From assembly GCF_031458255.1 (NCBI RefSeq), contig NZ_JAVDYC010000001.1, positions 8,046,501 to 8,110,500 of the forward strand: a DNA stretch of 64,000 nt, given 5' to 3'. The notes under the pieces are model-generated. The model was given only the letters and a program-made list of their open reading frames with translations, was not told where the DNA came from and did not search any database. Positions 26,421 through 34,386 of the stretch are shown here, piece after piece (within the stretch, counting starts at the first letter, position 1; every line of letters begins with the position of its first letter). Source of the stretch: Catenuloplanes niger (GTDB lineage: Bacteria > Actinomycetota > Actinomycetes > Mycobacteriales > Micromonosporaceae). A program made the translations under genes and the position numbers.

Positions 26421-27497
26421 TCAGGTCGCGTCGGCCGCCGCGAGCAGGCGCTGCATGGAGAGGATCGCGGAGCGGGTCTCCTGCAGGTAGCGGTCGGTGG
26501 CGGTGGCGGTCGCCGGCTGCGGTGGCACGGCCCGGGCCGGGTCGAAGCCGACCGTGTCGACCTCGCAGCGGTACGGCAGGCCGAGCATGCGGATCGCGTC
26601 GCAGTGCTGGAACGGCACGTAGATCGGCGAGGTGACCACCAGGATCCGGTCGCCGGGTCGCACGGCGAAGCGGTGCGCCCAGAACTCGTACGTGTCCGGC
26701 GTGTGCGCCCGGCGCTTCTCCGGTTCACTCGACGGCGCGGCCAGCACGTGCACGGCCGGGGCACCGGCCGTGTCCGGTGCCGTCGTGCTCGGTGCGGCCG
26801 TGTCCGGTGCGGCAGTGTCCGGTGCGGCCGTGTGCGGTGCGGCTGTGTGCGGTGCGGCCGTGTCTGACGGCGCCGTGCCGGTCGCGGCCGGGAAGGTGCG
26901 GATCGCCCAGGAGTCGTGGCCGATCGGGCCGGTCGCGCGGTCGACGAACGGGTCCGCAGGGAAGCCGAAACTCGCCCGGACCGCGACCTCCATCGCGTCC
27001 ACCTCGTGCACCGCGCCGGCCAGCCCCGGCTCCGCCCGCTCGGCCGCGGACAGCGGCCGGAAGCTGCCGAGCGCGGCCACCTCCGTCGCCGCCACCCCGG
27101 ATCGCAGCAGCTCGGCCGCGTGCGCGACCCGCTGCAGGCAGGCCCGGCCGAGCCCGCCGAGCACCAGCACGTGGTCGTAGCGCGCGTGCCGGGGACGGCG
27201 GTGCTCGGCGAGGCCGAGCGCGGTGGCCGCCTCCCGTACCGTGGCGGTGGTCTCGGGGTGGAAGTGCGGCGACCGCACCTGGTCACGCTCCACGCCGCCG
27301 GCGCGCCGGAAGTCCCAGTGCGCGGCGGAGAAGTCGTCGAGCCAGCCGAGCAGCTTGCCCACCTCGCCCGCCGGCAGCTCGCCGCCGAACGCGGCGACCA
27401 GGTCCCGCATCGGCGGTGCCGTCACCCAGGAACGCACCTGGCCGGCGATCATCCTCGGCTCGCCGGCCGGCAACGGCACGGTCGGGTAACGGGCCAC
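26421..27497 (-). CDS. DUF218/YdcF-like protein, function unknown
   Basis: 358 residues from GTG 27497, preceded by AAGGAG; ATG 27446 is a later alternative. HVLVLGGLGRACLQRVAHAA at about residue 115 and ILVVTSPIYVPFQHCDAIRM near the end are the Rossmann-like edges of the YdcF/ElyC-type fold, though the match is loose. Between them lies an Ala/Pro/Thr stretch built from seven 15-base tandem units (26770-26874, TAAPH/TAAPD), a disordered linker. No partner gene suggests its job. Confidence 0.5.
   Translation of the reverse strand: MARYPTVPLPAGEPRMIAGQVRSWVTAPPMRDLVAAFGGELPAGEVGKLLGWLDDFSAAHWDFRRAGGVERDQVRSPHFHPETTATVREAATALGLAEHRRPRHARYDHVLVLGGLGRACLQRVAHAAELLRSGVAATEVAALGSFRPLSAAERAEPGLAGAVHEVDAMEVAVRASFGFPADPFVDRATGPIGHDSWAIRTFPAATGTAPSDTAAPHTAAPHTAAPDTAAPDTAAPSTTAPDTAGAPAVHVLAAPSSEPEKRRAHTPDTYEFWAHRFAVRPGDRILVVTSPIYVPFQHCDAIRMLGLPYRCEVDTVGFDPARAVPPQPATATATDRYLQETRSAILSMQRLLAAADAT
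26770..26874. repeat. 15-base in-frame tandem repeat
   Basis: Seven units with consensus GTGTCCGGTGCGGCC, each coding a five-residue Ala/Pro/Thr unit on the minus strand. Units differ by one to a few bases, with the first and last most changed. Confidence 0.85.
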
Positions 27498-27528
27498 GCT
27501 GCTCCTTCGTCGGCTGACCCGGAAGACC

Positions 27529-28194
27529 CTAGTCAACGGGTACGACGGCTGGCTCGCCGGATACGACGATCTCGCGCTGCCGGTGCGCGCGCGGCTGGGT
27601 GTGCAGCTGCCAGAACCGGTCCGCGATGTCGTCCGGGTCGAACGGCGTGCCGGGCGCGACCGGGCCGGCCACCGTGACCGTGGCGACGTGCGCGCCGGCC
27701 GGACCGAACCGCCGGTCCAGCAGGTCGACGAGCGTGCGCACGGCCGCCTTGCCGAGCGAGAGGGACACGTACTCCGGCTTCGGCTCCGGCATGCCGCCGG
27801 TGACCACGAACGTACCGCCGCCGCGCCGGGCCATCCCGGGCAGCACGTGCGCGGCTGCCACGATCGCGCCACCCACGTTGACGGTCCAGGCGTGCCGGAG
27901 CGCGTCCCCGTCGAGCTCGCCGAGCGCGTCCGGCCGGATCAGCGCGACGTTGTAGACCACCACGTCCGGCGGGCCGAACGCGTCCACCGCCTCGTCCAGC
28001 GCGGCCCGCAGCGCGTCCTCGTCCGCGGCGTCCGCGCGGTGGGTGAGCGTGCGCACGCCGCGCGCGGCCACCTCCGCCCCGACCGTGCCGCCGGTGCGCG
28101 AGATCAGGGCGACCGGCAGTCCCTCCCGCGCGAACCGCAGGGCGACCGATCGCCCGATCCCCGGCCCCGCCCCGATGATGATGATGCCCGCCAT
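27529..28194 (-). CDS. SDR-fold oxidoreductase with altered active site
   Basis: 221 residues. GAGPGIGRSVALRF is the nucleotide-binding loop and VVYNVAL replaces the usual NNAG. The catalytic YxxxK is not present: the region reads YVSLSLGKAAVR, with Leu at the position of Tyr relative to Lys. It may use the earlier Tyr, or bind a nucleotide without classical dehydrogenase chemistry. It is divergent from a MerR gene, and the shared spacer holds a MerR-type promoter pointing into this gene. Confidence 0.75.
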   Translation of the reverse strand: MAGIIIIGAGPGIGRSVALRFAREGLPVALISRTGGTVGAEVAARGVRTLTHRADAADEDALRAALDEAVDAFGPPDVVVYNVALIRPDALGELDGDALRHAWTVNVGGAIVAAAHVLPGMARRGGGTFVVTGGMPEPKPEYVSLSLGKAAVRTLVDLLDRRFGPAGAHVATVTVAGPVAPGTPFDPDDIADRFWQLHTQPRAHRQREIVVSGEPAVVPVD

Positions 28195-28231
28195 GCGTAC
28201 CCCTCGATGTTTGTGATCGCCGACGGGCCGA

Positions 28232-28262
28232 ACCTAAGCTGTCACATCGGTGTGAAGGTCAA
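28232..28262 (-). promoter_or_regulatory. MerR-type promoter with 19-base spacer
   Basis: On the minus strand, -35 TTGACC (28257-28262) and -10 TTAGGT (28232-28237) are 19 bases apart, two more than the ideal. The spacer carries the dyad GTCACA-tcgg-TGTGAA. An over-long spacer occupied by a dyad is the hallmark of promoters activated by MerR proteins. It drives the SDR gene and lies at the MerR gene start. Confidence 0.75.
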
Positions 28263-28274
28263 GCCGGAGGCGCG

Positions 28275-28637
28275 ATGCGGATCGGGGAGCTGGCCCGGGC
28301 GACCGGCGTGAGCGGGCGGCTGCTGCGCTACTACGAGGAGCAGGGCCTGCTGCGGCCGGTCCGGCGCGGCAACGGGTACCGCGACTACGCGCCGTCCGAC
28401 GTGACCACGGTCTTCCACATCCGGGCGCTGCTCGCCGCCGGCCTGCCCACCACGGTGATCGCCCAGGTGCTGCACTGCGTGCACGGCGACGCCGCCCGCC
28501 CGGTGCCGTCCCCGTGCCCCGGCCTGGTCGGCCACCTGACCCGCGAACGCGCCCGCATCACCGCCGCGATGAGCCGCCTGGCCGCGGAACGGGACGCGCT
28601 CGACGGCCTGCTGTCCGCCGCGGACCGGCCCGCCTGA
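28275..28637 (+). CDS. MerR-family transcriptional regulator
   Basis: 120 residues. RIGELARATGVSGRLLRYYE and the wing RRGNGYRDYAP are standard; a C-terminal helix follows. CVHG and PCPGL give two Cys but not the spacing of a known metal or redox sensor. It is short, without a ligand domain. It most likely controls the divergent SDR and itself through the shared promoter region. Confidence 0.88.
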   Translation: MRIGELARATGVSGRLLRYYEEQGLLRPVRRGNGYRDYAPSDVTTVFHIRALLAAGLPTTVIAQVLHCVHGDAARPVPSPCPGLVGHLTRERARITAAMSRLAAERDALDGLLSAADRPA

Positions 28638-28685
28638 CCCTTCCTGTCGCGCCCGGTGTTTTTGGTGCCGGGTGGGCCGGTGCGG

Positions 28686-29291
28686 TCAGTGGGCGCGGGC
28701 GGCGATGGCCGCGTACCGGCGGTCCGGGCGGTCCGGGAGCCGGTGCCGCAGCCGCTCGAGCGTGGTGAACCCGGCCGTCGCCAGCCGCGCGGCGAACTCG
28801 TCCACCGGCCAGCGGTACGCCGTGACGACCGCGTGGTCGAACGCCGCCACCTCGTCGTCGCTGTCGAAGAAGCCGATCACCAACCGCCCGGACGGGGTCA
28901 GCAGCCGGCGGAACTCGCGGAGCGCCCGGTCGAGTTCCGGCGGCGGCAGGTGGATCGTCGAGTACCAGGAGAGGATGCCGGTCACCGAATGGTCGGGTAC
29001 GTCGAGCGCGGTCATCGAGCCGAGCCGGAACTCCGGGCCGGGGAAGCGCGTCCGGGCGTGACCGACGAACTCGGGGACCAGGTCGACGCCGGTCACGTCG
29101 GCGCCGAGCGAGTGCAGATAGGCGCTCCAGTGCCCGGGGCCGCACCCCAGATCCAGCACCGGGCCGTCCAGACCGGTGAGGTGGTCCCGGACCAGGGCCG
29201 TCTCGTCGTCGCTGCGCCAGTCGCCGTCGAACAGGGCGATGTACCGCTCCGACTTCGACGAATAGGCTTCCCGTACCGGCTGCTCGTGCAC
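28686..29291 (-). CDS. Class I SAM-dependent methyltransferase
   Basis: 201 residues from GTG 29291 (VHEQPVREAYSSKSERYIAL), the usual N-terminus of this family; longer frames are open to 29552 but collide with the divergent small gene. Motif I is GPVLDLGCGPGHWSAYL, followed by VTGVDLVPEFV, LDVPDHSVTGILSWYST and LLTPSGRLVIGFFDSD. It methylates an unknown small substrate. Confidence 0.8.
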   Translation of the reverse strand: MHEQPVREAYSSKSERYIALFDGDWRSDDETALVRDHLTGLDGPVLDLGCGPGHWSAYLHSLGADVTGVDLVPEFVGHARTRFPGPEFRLGSMTALDVPDHSVTGILSWYSTIHLPPPELDRALREFRRLLTPSGRLVIGFFDSDDEVAAFDHAVVTAYRWPVDEFAARLATAGFTTLERLRHRLPDRPDRRYAAIAARAH

Positions 29292-29373
29292 GACGACACT
29301 GTAGAGCCCCGCCTGCGGGACCTGAGTACGGCGGCTCACGCGCCACGCGGTGCACCGCTCATAGGTTGGGGCC

Positions 29374-29547
29374 ATGACGCCGACCATCGAACTCGAGCGC
29401 CTCGTCCGGACCTCCGACCTGCGTGGCCGCCGGGGCCGCCACGCCCGGCACGCCCGCCTCGGGCACCGGCCGGCGCGACTCGCCGCCCTGACCGTCGCCG
29501 CCGCCGTCACCGCGGTGGTCGCGGTCGCCACCGCGATCGTCGCCTGA
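29374..29547 (+). CDS. Small membrane peptide, 57 residues
   Basis: ATG 29374 opens MTPTIELERLVRTSDLRGRR, a basic His/Arg middle (GRHARHARLGHRPARL), and a C-terminal hydrophobic helix (ALTVAAAVTAVVAVATAIVA). GGTTGGGG precedes it. A tail-anchored layout is suggested. It is not recognised. It is divergent from the methyltransferase. Confidence 0.5.
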   Translation: MTPTIELERLVRTSDLRGRRGRHARHARLGHRPARLAALTVAAAVTAVVAVATAIVA

Positions 29548-29704
29548 CCCACGACCGCCCCCGCGGACTCGGCCCGGTGCGGCCGCCGTGTGCGCGAGGT
29601 GTGCAGATCCTGTGCGAGGTCCGGCGAACGGCTTCTCCGCGCACGTCGCCGGGTGATGTGCTGCGTGCGGTGGCATGAGGGCCACCCACGCCAAGGAGTG
29701 CCGC

Positions 29705-29863
29705 ATGTACTACGTCCTCGTCGCCCTCGCCGTGGTGACCGGCGTCGCCGCCTTCGTGTACGGCGGAGCCGACGACTCGCCCGGACTGCAGCTGATCGGT
29801 GCCGTCCTCGTGCTCGGGTCGGCGGCGCTGGCCGTGCGGCGGGCGCGGCGGCGCACCCCGTGA
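29705..29863 (+). CDS. Small two-helix membrane protein, 52 residues
   Basis: ATG 29705 follows AAGGAG at ideal spacing. MYYVLVALAVVTGVAAFVYG and LQLIGAVLVLGSAALAVRRA are two membrane helices joined by a short acidic loop, ending in a basic RRARRRTP tail. Family unknown. Confidence 0.65.
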   Translation: MYYVLVALAVVTGVAAFVYGGADDSPGLQLIGAVLVLGSAALAVRRARRRTP

Positions 29864-29941
29864 CGGGCGGTCACCGCCGATCGCGTGGGTGGGTGCAGCA
29901 CGACCTCCCTGCCGGCGGGGACGCTTCATAGATTCGACGGC

Positions 29942-30703
29942 ATGAGCGAGATGCTGACAGGACGGATCGCGGTCGTCACCGGGGCGAGCGCGGGGATCGG
30001 GGCGGCGCTGGCGCGGCGGTTCGCCGACGAGGGTGCCGACGTGGCCCTGATCGGCCGGCGCGCCGGCCGGCTGGACGAGCTGGCGGGTGAGCTGCGGGCG
30101 AAGAACGGGGTGCGCGCGCTCGCGGTGCCGGTGGACGTGTCCGACTCGGCCGCGATGACGGCCGCGGCCGGCACGGTCCGCGACGAACTGGGCCGGCCCG
30201 ACCTCGTCGTGGCGAACGCCGGCGTCATGCTCGGCGCGCCGTTCGAGGAGGCGGACACCGGCGAGTGGGATCGCATGATCGATGTGAACCTGCGCGGCCT
30301 GATCACGACCGGCCACGTGTTCGTCGACGACCTGCTCGCGGCCGCCGGCGCCGGCCGGCGCGCCGACCTGGTCAACGTCGGATCGATCGCCGCCGACGTG
30401 ATCTTCGCCGACTACCCGGTCTACGGCGCGACGAAGGCCGCGGTCGCCCAGCTGACCCGCAACCTGCGCGCCGCGCTCGGCCCCCGCGGCGTCCGGGTGC
30501 GCAACGTCGCCCCCGCGTTCGCGATGACCGAGCTGGGCGCCGACATGGCACACGAGGCCACCCGGACCGGACTGGACGAGCTCCGCGCCGGCCTGGAGAC
30601 GATCACCGCGGAGGACGTGGCGGACGCCGTCGTCTACTCCGTCGCGGTGCCCGCCCGCGTCAACCTGGCCGACCTCACGGTCGTCCCCACCCAGCTGGGC
30701 TGA
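29942..30703 (+). CDS. Short-chain dehydrogenase (YdfG-like)
   Basis: 253 residues. VVTGASAGIGAALARRF nucleotide loop, NAGVM, Ser in VNVGSIAADV and YGATK as the Tyr-Lys pair: a complete classical active site. It probably reduces a small hydroxy acid or carbonyl compound with NADPH (GRR after strand 2 favours the phosphate). It is a single gene followed by a clear terminator. Confidence 0.88.
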   Translation: MSEMLTGRIAVVTGASAGIGAALARRFADEGADVALIGRRAGRLDELAGELRAKNGVRALAVPVDVSDSAAMTAAAGTVRDELGRPDLVVANAGVMLGAPFEEADTGEWDRMIDVNLRGLITTGHVFVDDLLAAAGAGRRADLVNVGSIAADVIFADYPVYGATKAAVAQLTRNLRAALGPRGVRVRNVAPAFAMTELGADMAHEATRTGLDELRAGLETITAEDVADAVVYSVAVPARVNLADLTVVPTQLG

Positions 30704-30740
30704 CCCGCGGCGAACCGCCCACCCCGCTTGGGGCACCGCA

Positions 30741-30783
30741 CTCCGGCCGCCGGCGCCGGGCGTTCGAAGGCCGGAGGTTTTTG
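30741..30783 (+). terminator. Intrinsic terminator with T tract
   Basis: CTCCGGCC (30741-30748) pairs with GGCCGGAG (30769-30776), with GC-rich inner sequence that can pair further, followed by GTTTTTGG. It closes the SDR transcript. Confidence 0.85.
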
Positions 30784-30821
30784 GTAGGCCGGTGATATGT
30801 GGTGGCCCGTAGCCTCGAGGC

Positions 30822-31487
30822 GTGCGGGTGCTGGTGGTGGAGGATGAGGCGTTTCTGGCGGCGGCGATCCGGGACGGGTTGCGGCTGGAGGCGATCGCGG
30901 CGGACGTCGCCGGGGACGGTGAGACGGCGCTCGAGCTGTTGGGTGTCAACGGCTACGACGTCGTGGTCCTCGACCGGGACGTGCCGGGCGTGTCGGGGGA
31001 CGAGATCGCGCGGCGGGTTCTCGCGTCCGGGAGCGGGATGCCGATCCTGATGGTGACGGCGGCGGACCGGCTGGACGACAAGGAGTCCGGGTTCGCGCTG
31101 GGGGCCGACGACTATCTGACCAAGCCGTTCGTGTTGCGGGAGCTGGTGCTGCGGCTGCGGGCGCTGGACCGGCGGCGGGTGCGCCCGCGGCCGCCGGTGT
31201 GGGAGGTGGCGGGGCTGCGGGTGGATCCGTTCCGGCGGGAGGTGTTCCGGGACGGGCGGTACGTGGCGCTGACCCGGAAACAGTTCGCCGTGCTGGAGGT
31301 GCTGGTGGCGGCGCACGGCGGCGTGGTGAGCGCGGAGGAGCTGCTGGAACGGGCGTGGGACGCGAACGCGGACCCGTTCACCAACGCGGTGCGGATCACG
31401 ATCTCGTCGCTGCGGAAGCGGCTCGGTGAGCCCGGCGTCATCGAGACCGTCGCCGGGTCCGGCTACCGCATCGACGTCGCGCCGTGA
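30822..31487 (+). CDS. OmpR/PhoB-family response regulator
   Basis: 221 residues. Receiver domain with acidic pocket VVEDE, phospho-acceptor D51 (VVVLDRD), Thr in MVTAAD and Lys in YLTKPF. It is followed by a winged-helix DNA-binding domain (LTRKQFAVLEVLV, VRITISSLRKRLGEP, GSGYRI). GTG start. It is coupled to the sensor kinase by a GTGA overlap. The signal sensed is not evident. Confidence 0.93.
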   Translation: MRVLVVEDEAFLAAAIRDGLRLEAIAADVAGDGETALELLGVNGYDVVVLDRDVPGVSGDEIARRVLASGSGMPILMVTAADRLDDKESGFALGADDYLTKPFVLRELVLRLRALDRRRVRPRPPVWEVAGLRVDPFRREVFRDGRYVALTRKQFAVLEVLVAAHGGVVSAEELLERAWDANADPFTNAVRITISSLRKRLGEPGVIETVAGSGYRIDVAP

Positions 31488-32593
31488 GCGGTGCGGCGGT
31501 GGACCACGATCCCAGGGTGCCGGGGATGAGCGTGCGGCTGAAGCTGACGCTCAGCTACGCGGGTTTCCTGATGGTGGCGGGTGCGCTGCTGCTCGCGGTC
31601 GTGTGGGTGTTCCTGCTGCGGTACGTGCCGCAGCCGCCGGCCTGGTCGCCGCGGGTCGGGCCGCACAGCCCGACGCGCTACGAGCTGCTGCACGCGTTCG
31701 CGCCGCGGGCCGCGGTCGTCGCCGGGTTCCTGCTGGTGTTCGGGCTGGTGGGCGGCTGGATCCTGGCGGGGCGGATGCTGGCGCCGCTGAGCCGGATCAC
31801 GGAGGCGGCCCGGACCGCGGCGACCGGGTCACTTGCGCACCGGATCCGGTTGCCGGGGCGGGCGGACGAGTTCCGGGAACTGGCGGACGCGTTCGACACC
31901 ATGCTCGGCCGGCTGGAGGCGCACGTCGACGAGCAGCGCAGGTTCGCGGCGAACGCGTCGCACGAACTGCGCACCCCGCTGGCGATCACGCAGGCGATGC
32001 TGGAGGTGGCCCGCGAGCACCCGGCCCGGGTCGACGGTGACCTGATCGGCCGGCTGCACGTGGTGAACGCGCGGGCGATCGGGCTGACGGAGGCGTTGCT
32101 GCTGCTCAGCCGCGCCGATCGGCGGTCGTTCGGCCGGGAGCGGGTCGACCTGTCGCTCGCGGCGGAGGAGGCGGTGGAGACGCTGCTGCCGCTGGCGGGG
32201 GCGCACGGGGTGGCCGTCGAGGTGGCCGGCGACGTGGTGCACGTGACCGGGTCGCCGTCGCTGCTGCTGCAGTTGACGATGAACCTGGTGCAGAACGCGA
32301 TCGTCCACAATGCACCGGCGGGCGGTTTCGTGCGGGTCGTGACGCGAGCCGGTGCGGGGAGGGCGGTGCTCACGGTGGAGAACGGCGGTGAGGTGCTCGC
32401 GCCGGAGGTGATCCCGACGCTCACCGAGCCGTTCCGGCGCGGGGCCGAGCGGACGCGCGCCGGGCACGCCGGTGCCGGGCTGGGGCTGGCGATCGTCGCA
32501 GCCGTCGTGCGGGCGCACGACGGGACGCTGACGCTCGTTCCGCGGGCGGCCGGCGGCCTGCGCGTCGTGGTGCGGCTCCCCACCGCCGGGTGA
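31484..32593 (+). CDS. Sensor histidine kinase
   Basis: 369 residues. Two membrane helices (FLMVAGALLLAVVWVFLL; AVVAGFLLVFGLVGGWILAG) flank a short outside loop of only 30 residues. Then come a HAMP segment, the phosphorylated H160 in ASHELRTPLA, and an ATPase domain with NLVQNAIVHN and GAGLGLAIV. The usual DxGxG box reads ENGGEV, a weakened form. The stop lies in the first unit of a 28-base tandem repeat. Confidence 0.92.
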   Translation: MSGAAVDHDPRVPGMSVRLKLTLSYAGFLMVAGALLLAVVWVFLLRYVPQPPAWSPRVGPHSPTRYELLHAFAPRAAVVAGFLLVFGLVGGWILAGRMLAPLSRITEAARTAATGSLAHRIRLPGRADEFRELADAFDTMLGRLEAHVDEQRRFAANASHELRTPLAITQAMLEVAREHPARVDGDLIGRLHVVNARAIGLTEALLLLSRADRRSFGRERVDLSLAAEEAVETLLPLAGAHGVAVEVAGDVVHVTGSPSLLLQLTMNLVQNAIVHNAPAGGFVRVVTRAGAGRAVLTVENGGEVLAPEVIPTLTEPFRRGAERTRAGHAGAGLGLAIVAAVVRAHDGTLTLVPRAAGGLRVVVRLPTAG

Positions 32594-32686
32594 CCGCCGT
32601 CGGCTCCCCGCCGCCGGGTGACCGCCGTCGGCTCTCCGCCGTCGGGTGACCGCCGTCGGCTCTCCGCCGTCGGGTGACCGTCGCCG
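32589..32686. repeat. 28-base tandem repeat at the kinase 3' end
   Basis: Three units (32589, 32617, 32645; consensus starts GGTGACCGCCGTCGGC and ends CGCCGTCG) followed by a half unit at 32673. Each unit carries TGA in the same phase as the kinase stop. There are no spacers, so this is not a CRISPR array. Confidence 0.85.
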
Positions 32687-32723
32687 GGTGACCGCCCGGG
32701 GTTGTGCGTGACCAGCGGCGGAA

Positions 32724-32795
32724 CCGGCAGGGAGGAGCGCCGGCGACGACCGGTGCCCGCGGGAGCACTCGGAACGCCGCCACGCCGGAAGCGGG
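32724..32795 (-). repeat. Dispersed palindromic repeat, copy E
   Basis: Core 32755-32795 (GCCCGCGGGAGCA to CCGGAAGCGGG) inverted relative to copy A. The preceding 31 bases (32724-32754) are identical to those before copy D at 44376. It lies between the kinase and a convergent gene. Confidence 0.75.
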
Positions 32796-32815
32796 ACCAT
32801 GGGGTGTGGTCCCGG

Positions 32816-33220
32816 TCAGCCGAGCAGCAGCGCGCCGGCGGCGATCAGCGCGACACCTTTGAGGATCTCCAGCGCTATGTAGACCAGGTGGGCGGACGAT
32901 CGCGGACCGGTCTCGCCGGCCAGGACGCGGTTCGAGCGGCGGGTCAGCGCGGGGCGGACCGCGGCGACCTGGACGGCCAGCATGAGGACGGCGAGGCCGA
33001 GCACGGTCAGCGCGGCCGTGCCGGTGCCGATGATCAAGGCGGTGAGCAGGGCGAACGTGGCCAGGACGGCCTCGGCGACGTTGAGCGCGCGGAAGACCAG
33101 GCGGCCGATGCCGAGACCGATCGGGAGCGTGACGCCGGGGGCGCGGAACTTGAGCGGCGCCTCGATGAACGAGATCGCCACGACCATGCCGAGCCGGACG
33201 AAGACGGCGGCGGCGCTCAT
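32816..33220 (-). CDS. Four-helix integral membrane protein, unidentified
   Basis: 134 residues with four hydrophobic helices ([80 protein letters not shown]). The start overlaps the ferredoxin stop (ATGA), so the two are translated together. Such membrane partners occur beside ferredoxins in actinobacteria. A role in electron transfer at the membrane is possible but unproven. Confidence 0.75.
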   Translation of the reverse strand: MSAAAVFVRLGMVVAISFIEAPLKFRAPGVTLPIGLGIGRLVFRALNVAEAVLATFALLTALIIGTGTAALTVLGLAVLMLAVQVAAVRPALTRRSNRVLAGETGPRSSAHLVYIALEILKGVALIAAGALLLG

Positions 33221-33558
33221 GGGCGGCGCGGCAGCGCGGCCACGAACGGCGTGTCGGCCGGGACCGGGCCGATCTTGGCGGCGCCACCCGGGGAGCCGAT
33301 CGGGGCGTCGCGGCCGGGCAGCGTGTCCGCGAAGAACGCCGCGTTCTCGGTGGCGTAGGCGGTCATCGACTCGGGCAGGTCGTCCTCGTAGAAGATCGCC
33401 TCGGTCGGGCAGACCGGCTCGCACGCGCCGCAGTCCACGCACTCGTCGGGCTGGATGTAGAGCGTGCGCCCGCCCTCGTAGATGCAGTCGACCGGGCACT
33501 CCTCGACGCACGCCTTGTCCATGACGTCGACGCACGGTTCCGCGATCACGTAAGCCAT
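33217..33558 (-). CDS. fdxA: 7Fe ferredoxin
   Basis: 113 residues. Cys at 9, 17, 21, 25, 40, 43, 46 and 50 match the bacterial seven-iron ferredoxin that carries one 3Fe-4S and one 4Fe-4S cluster ([14 protein letters not shown], then [12 protein letters not shown]). It shuttles low-potential electrons, for example to P450s or reductases. It is coupled to the membrane protein downstream and divergent from an iron-sulfur-type regulator. Confidence 0.95.
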   Translation of the reverse strand: MAYVIAEPCVDVMDKACVEECPVDCIYEGGRTLYIQPDECVDCGACEPVCPTEAIFYEDDLPESMTAYATENAAFFADTLPGRDAPIGSPGGAAKIGPVPADTPFVAALPRRP

Positions 33559-33566
33559 GCGAGCGA

Positions 33567-33593
33567 GTTTATACAAGAACCGATAGTGAAAAC
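33567..33593. promoter_or_regulatory. Candidate operator between fdxA and its divergent regulator
   Basis: GTTTATAC (33567-33574) and GTGAAAAC (33586-33593) are imperfect inverted repeats (six of eight positions) around an 11-base A/T-richer centre, in a 63-base divergent spacer. Its position suits the SufR-like regulator. Confidence 0.4.
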
Positions 33594-33621
33594 CCCGGTG
33601 GGTACGTGTGAGAATGGCGCC

Positions 33622-34263
33622 ATGAGTGAGCCCGCGGTCCGGCGCCGGGAGGTGCTGGAGCTGTTGCGCGCCGCGGCCGGGCCGGTCAGCATCGGTGCGG
33701 TCGCGGAGCGGCTCGGCATCCATCCGAACACGGCCCGGTTCCACCTGGAGACGCTGGCACGGTCCGGTCACGCGGACCGCGTCCACGGCACGCCGGACGG
33801 TCCGGGCCGGCCGCCGCTGCTGTTCACCGCGCGGCGGGAGATGGATCGCGGCGGGCCGCGCAACTACCGGGTGCTGGCGGAGCTGCTGGCCGACGATCTG
33901 GCGCGCGCGGACGACCCGATCGCGGCCGCACAGGACGCGGGCCGCCGGTGGGGCAGCCGGGTCGCGGACGACGTGCGGGTGGCGGACGGCACCGAGCCCG
34001 CGATCGTCTGGCTGCACGACATGCTCGACGATCTCGGCTTCGCGCCGGACCCGCCGCGGGTGGCCGGCCGGGACGGCGAGATCGGGCTGCGGCACTGCCC
34101 GTTCCTGGACCTGGTCGACACGCACGGCGGCATGATCTGCGCGCTGCACGAGGGGCTGTTGGAGAGCGCGATGGACGGCCTGACCGCACCGGTCGCGGTG
34201 GACGGCCTGACCCCGTTCGCCACCCCGGACCGCTGCCTGGTCACGCTGCGCCTGGAGGGCTGA
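33622..34263 (+). CDS. ArsR/SufR-like winged-helix regulator, possible Fe-S sensor
   Basis: 213 residues, ATG 33622. The N-terminal winged helix is [20 protein letters not shown] followed by [17 protein letters not shown]. The C-terminal domain has the Cys pattern [19 protein letters not shown], with another Cys near the end (TPDRCLVTL), the arrangement of the SufR-type regulators that hold an iron-sulfur cluster. The ferredoxin next door fits such control. Cluster binding is inferred, not shown. Confidence 0.75.
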   Translation: MSEPAVRRREVLELLRAAAGPVSIGAVAERLGIHPNTARFHLETLARSGHADRVHGTPDGPGRPPLLFTARREMDRGGPRNYRVLAELLADDLARADDPIAAAQDAGRRWGSRVADDVRVADGTEPAIVWLHDMLDDLGFAPDPPRVAGRDGEIGLRHCPFLDLVDTHGGMICALHEGLLESAMDGLTAPVAVDGLTPFATPDRCLVTLRLEG

Positions 34264-34386
34264 CGGCGGCCGGGCGCGGTCGTGGGGCGCCGGCGGGGTC
34301 AAGATCACTACTGTGGGTGGTGGGCCGGGTGGTCGGCGGCCTCGGCTAACCTTGTCCACCGGCGCGGCAGGTGACGGGGGTGAGGG

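Noticed and set aside
32589-32686. Possible CRISPR array
   Set aside because: Repeats are directly adjacent without spacers and no cas genes are present.
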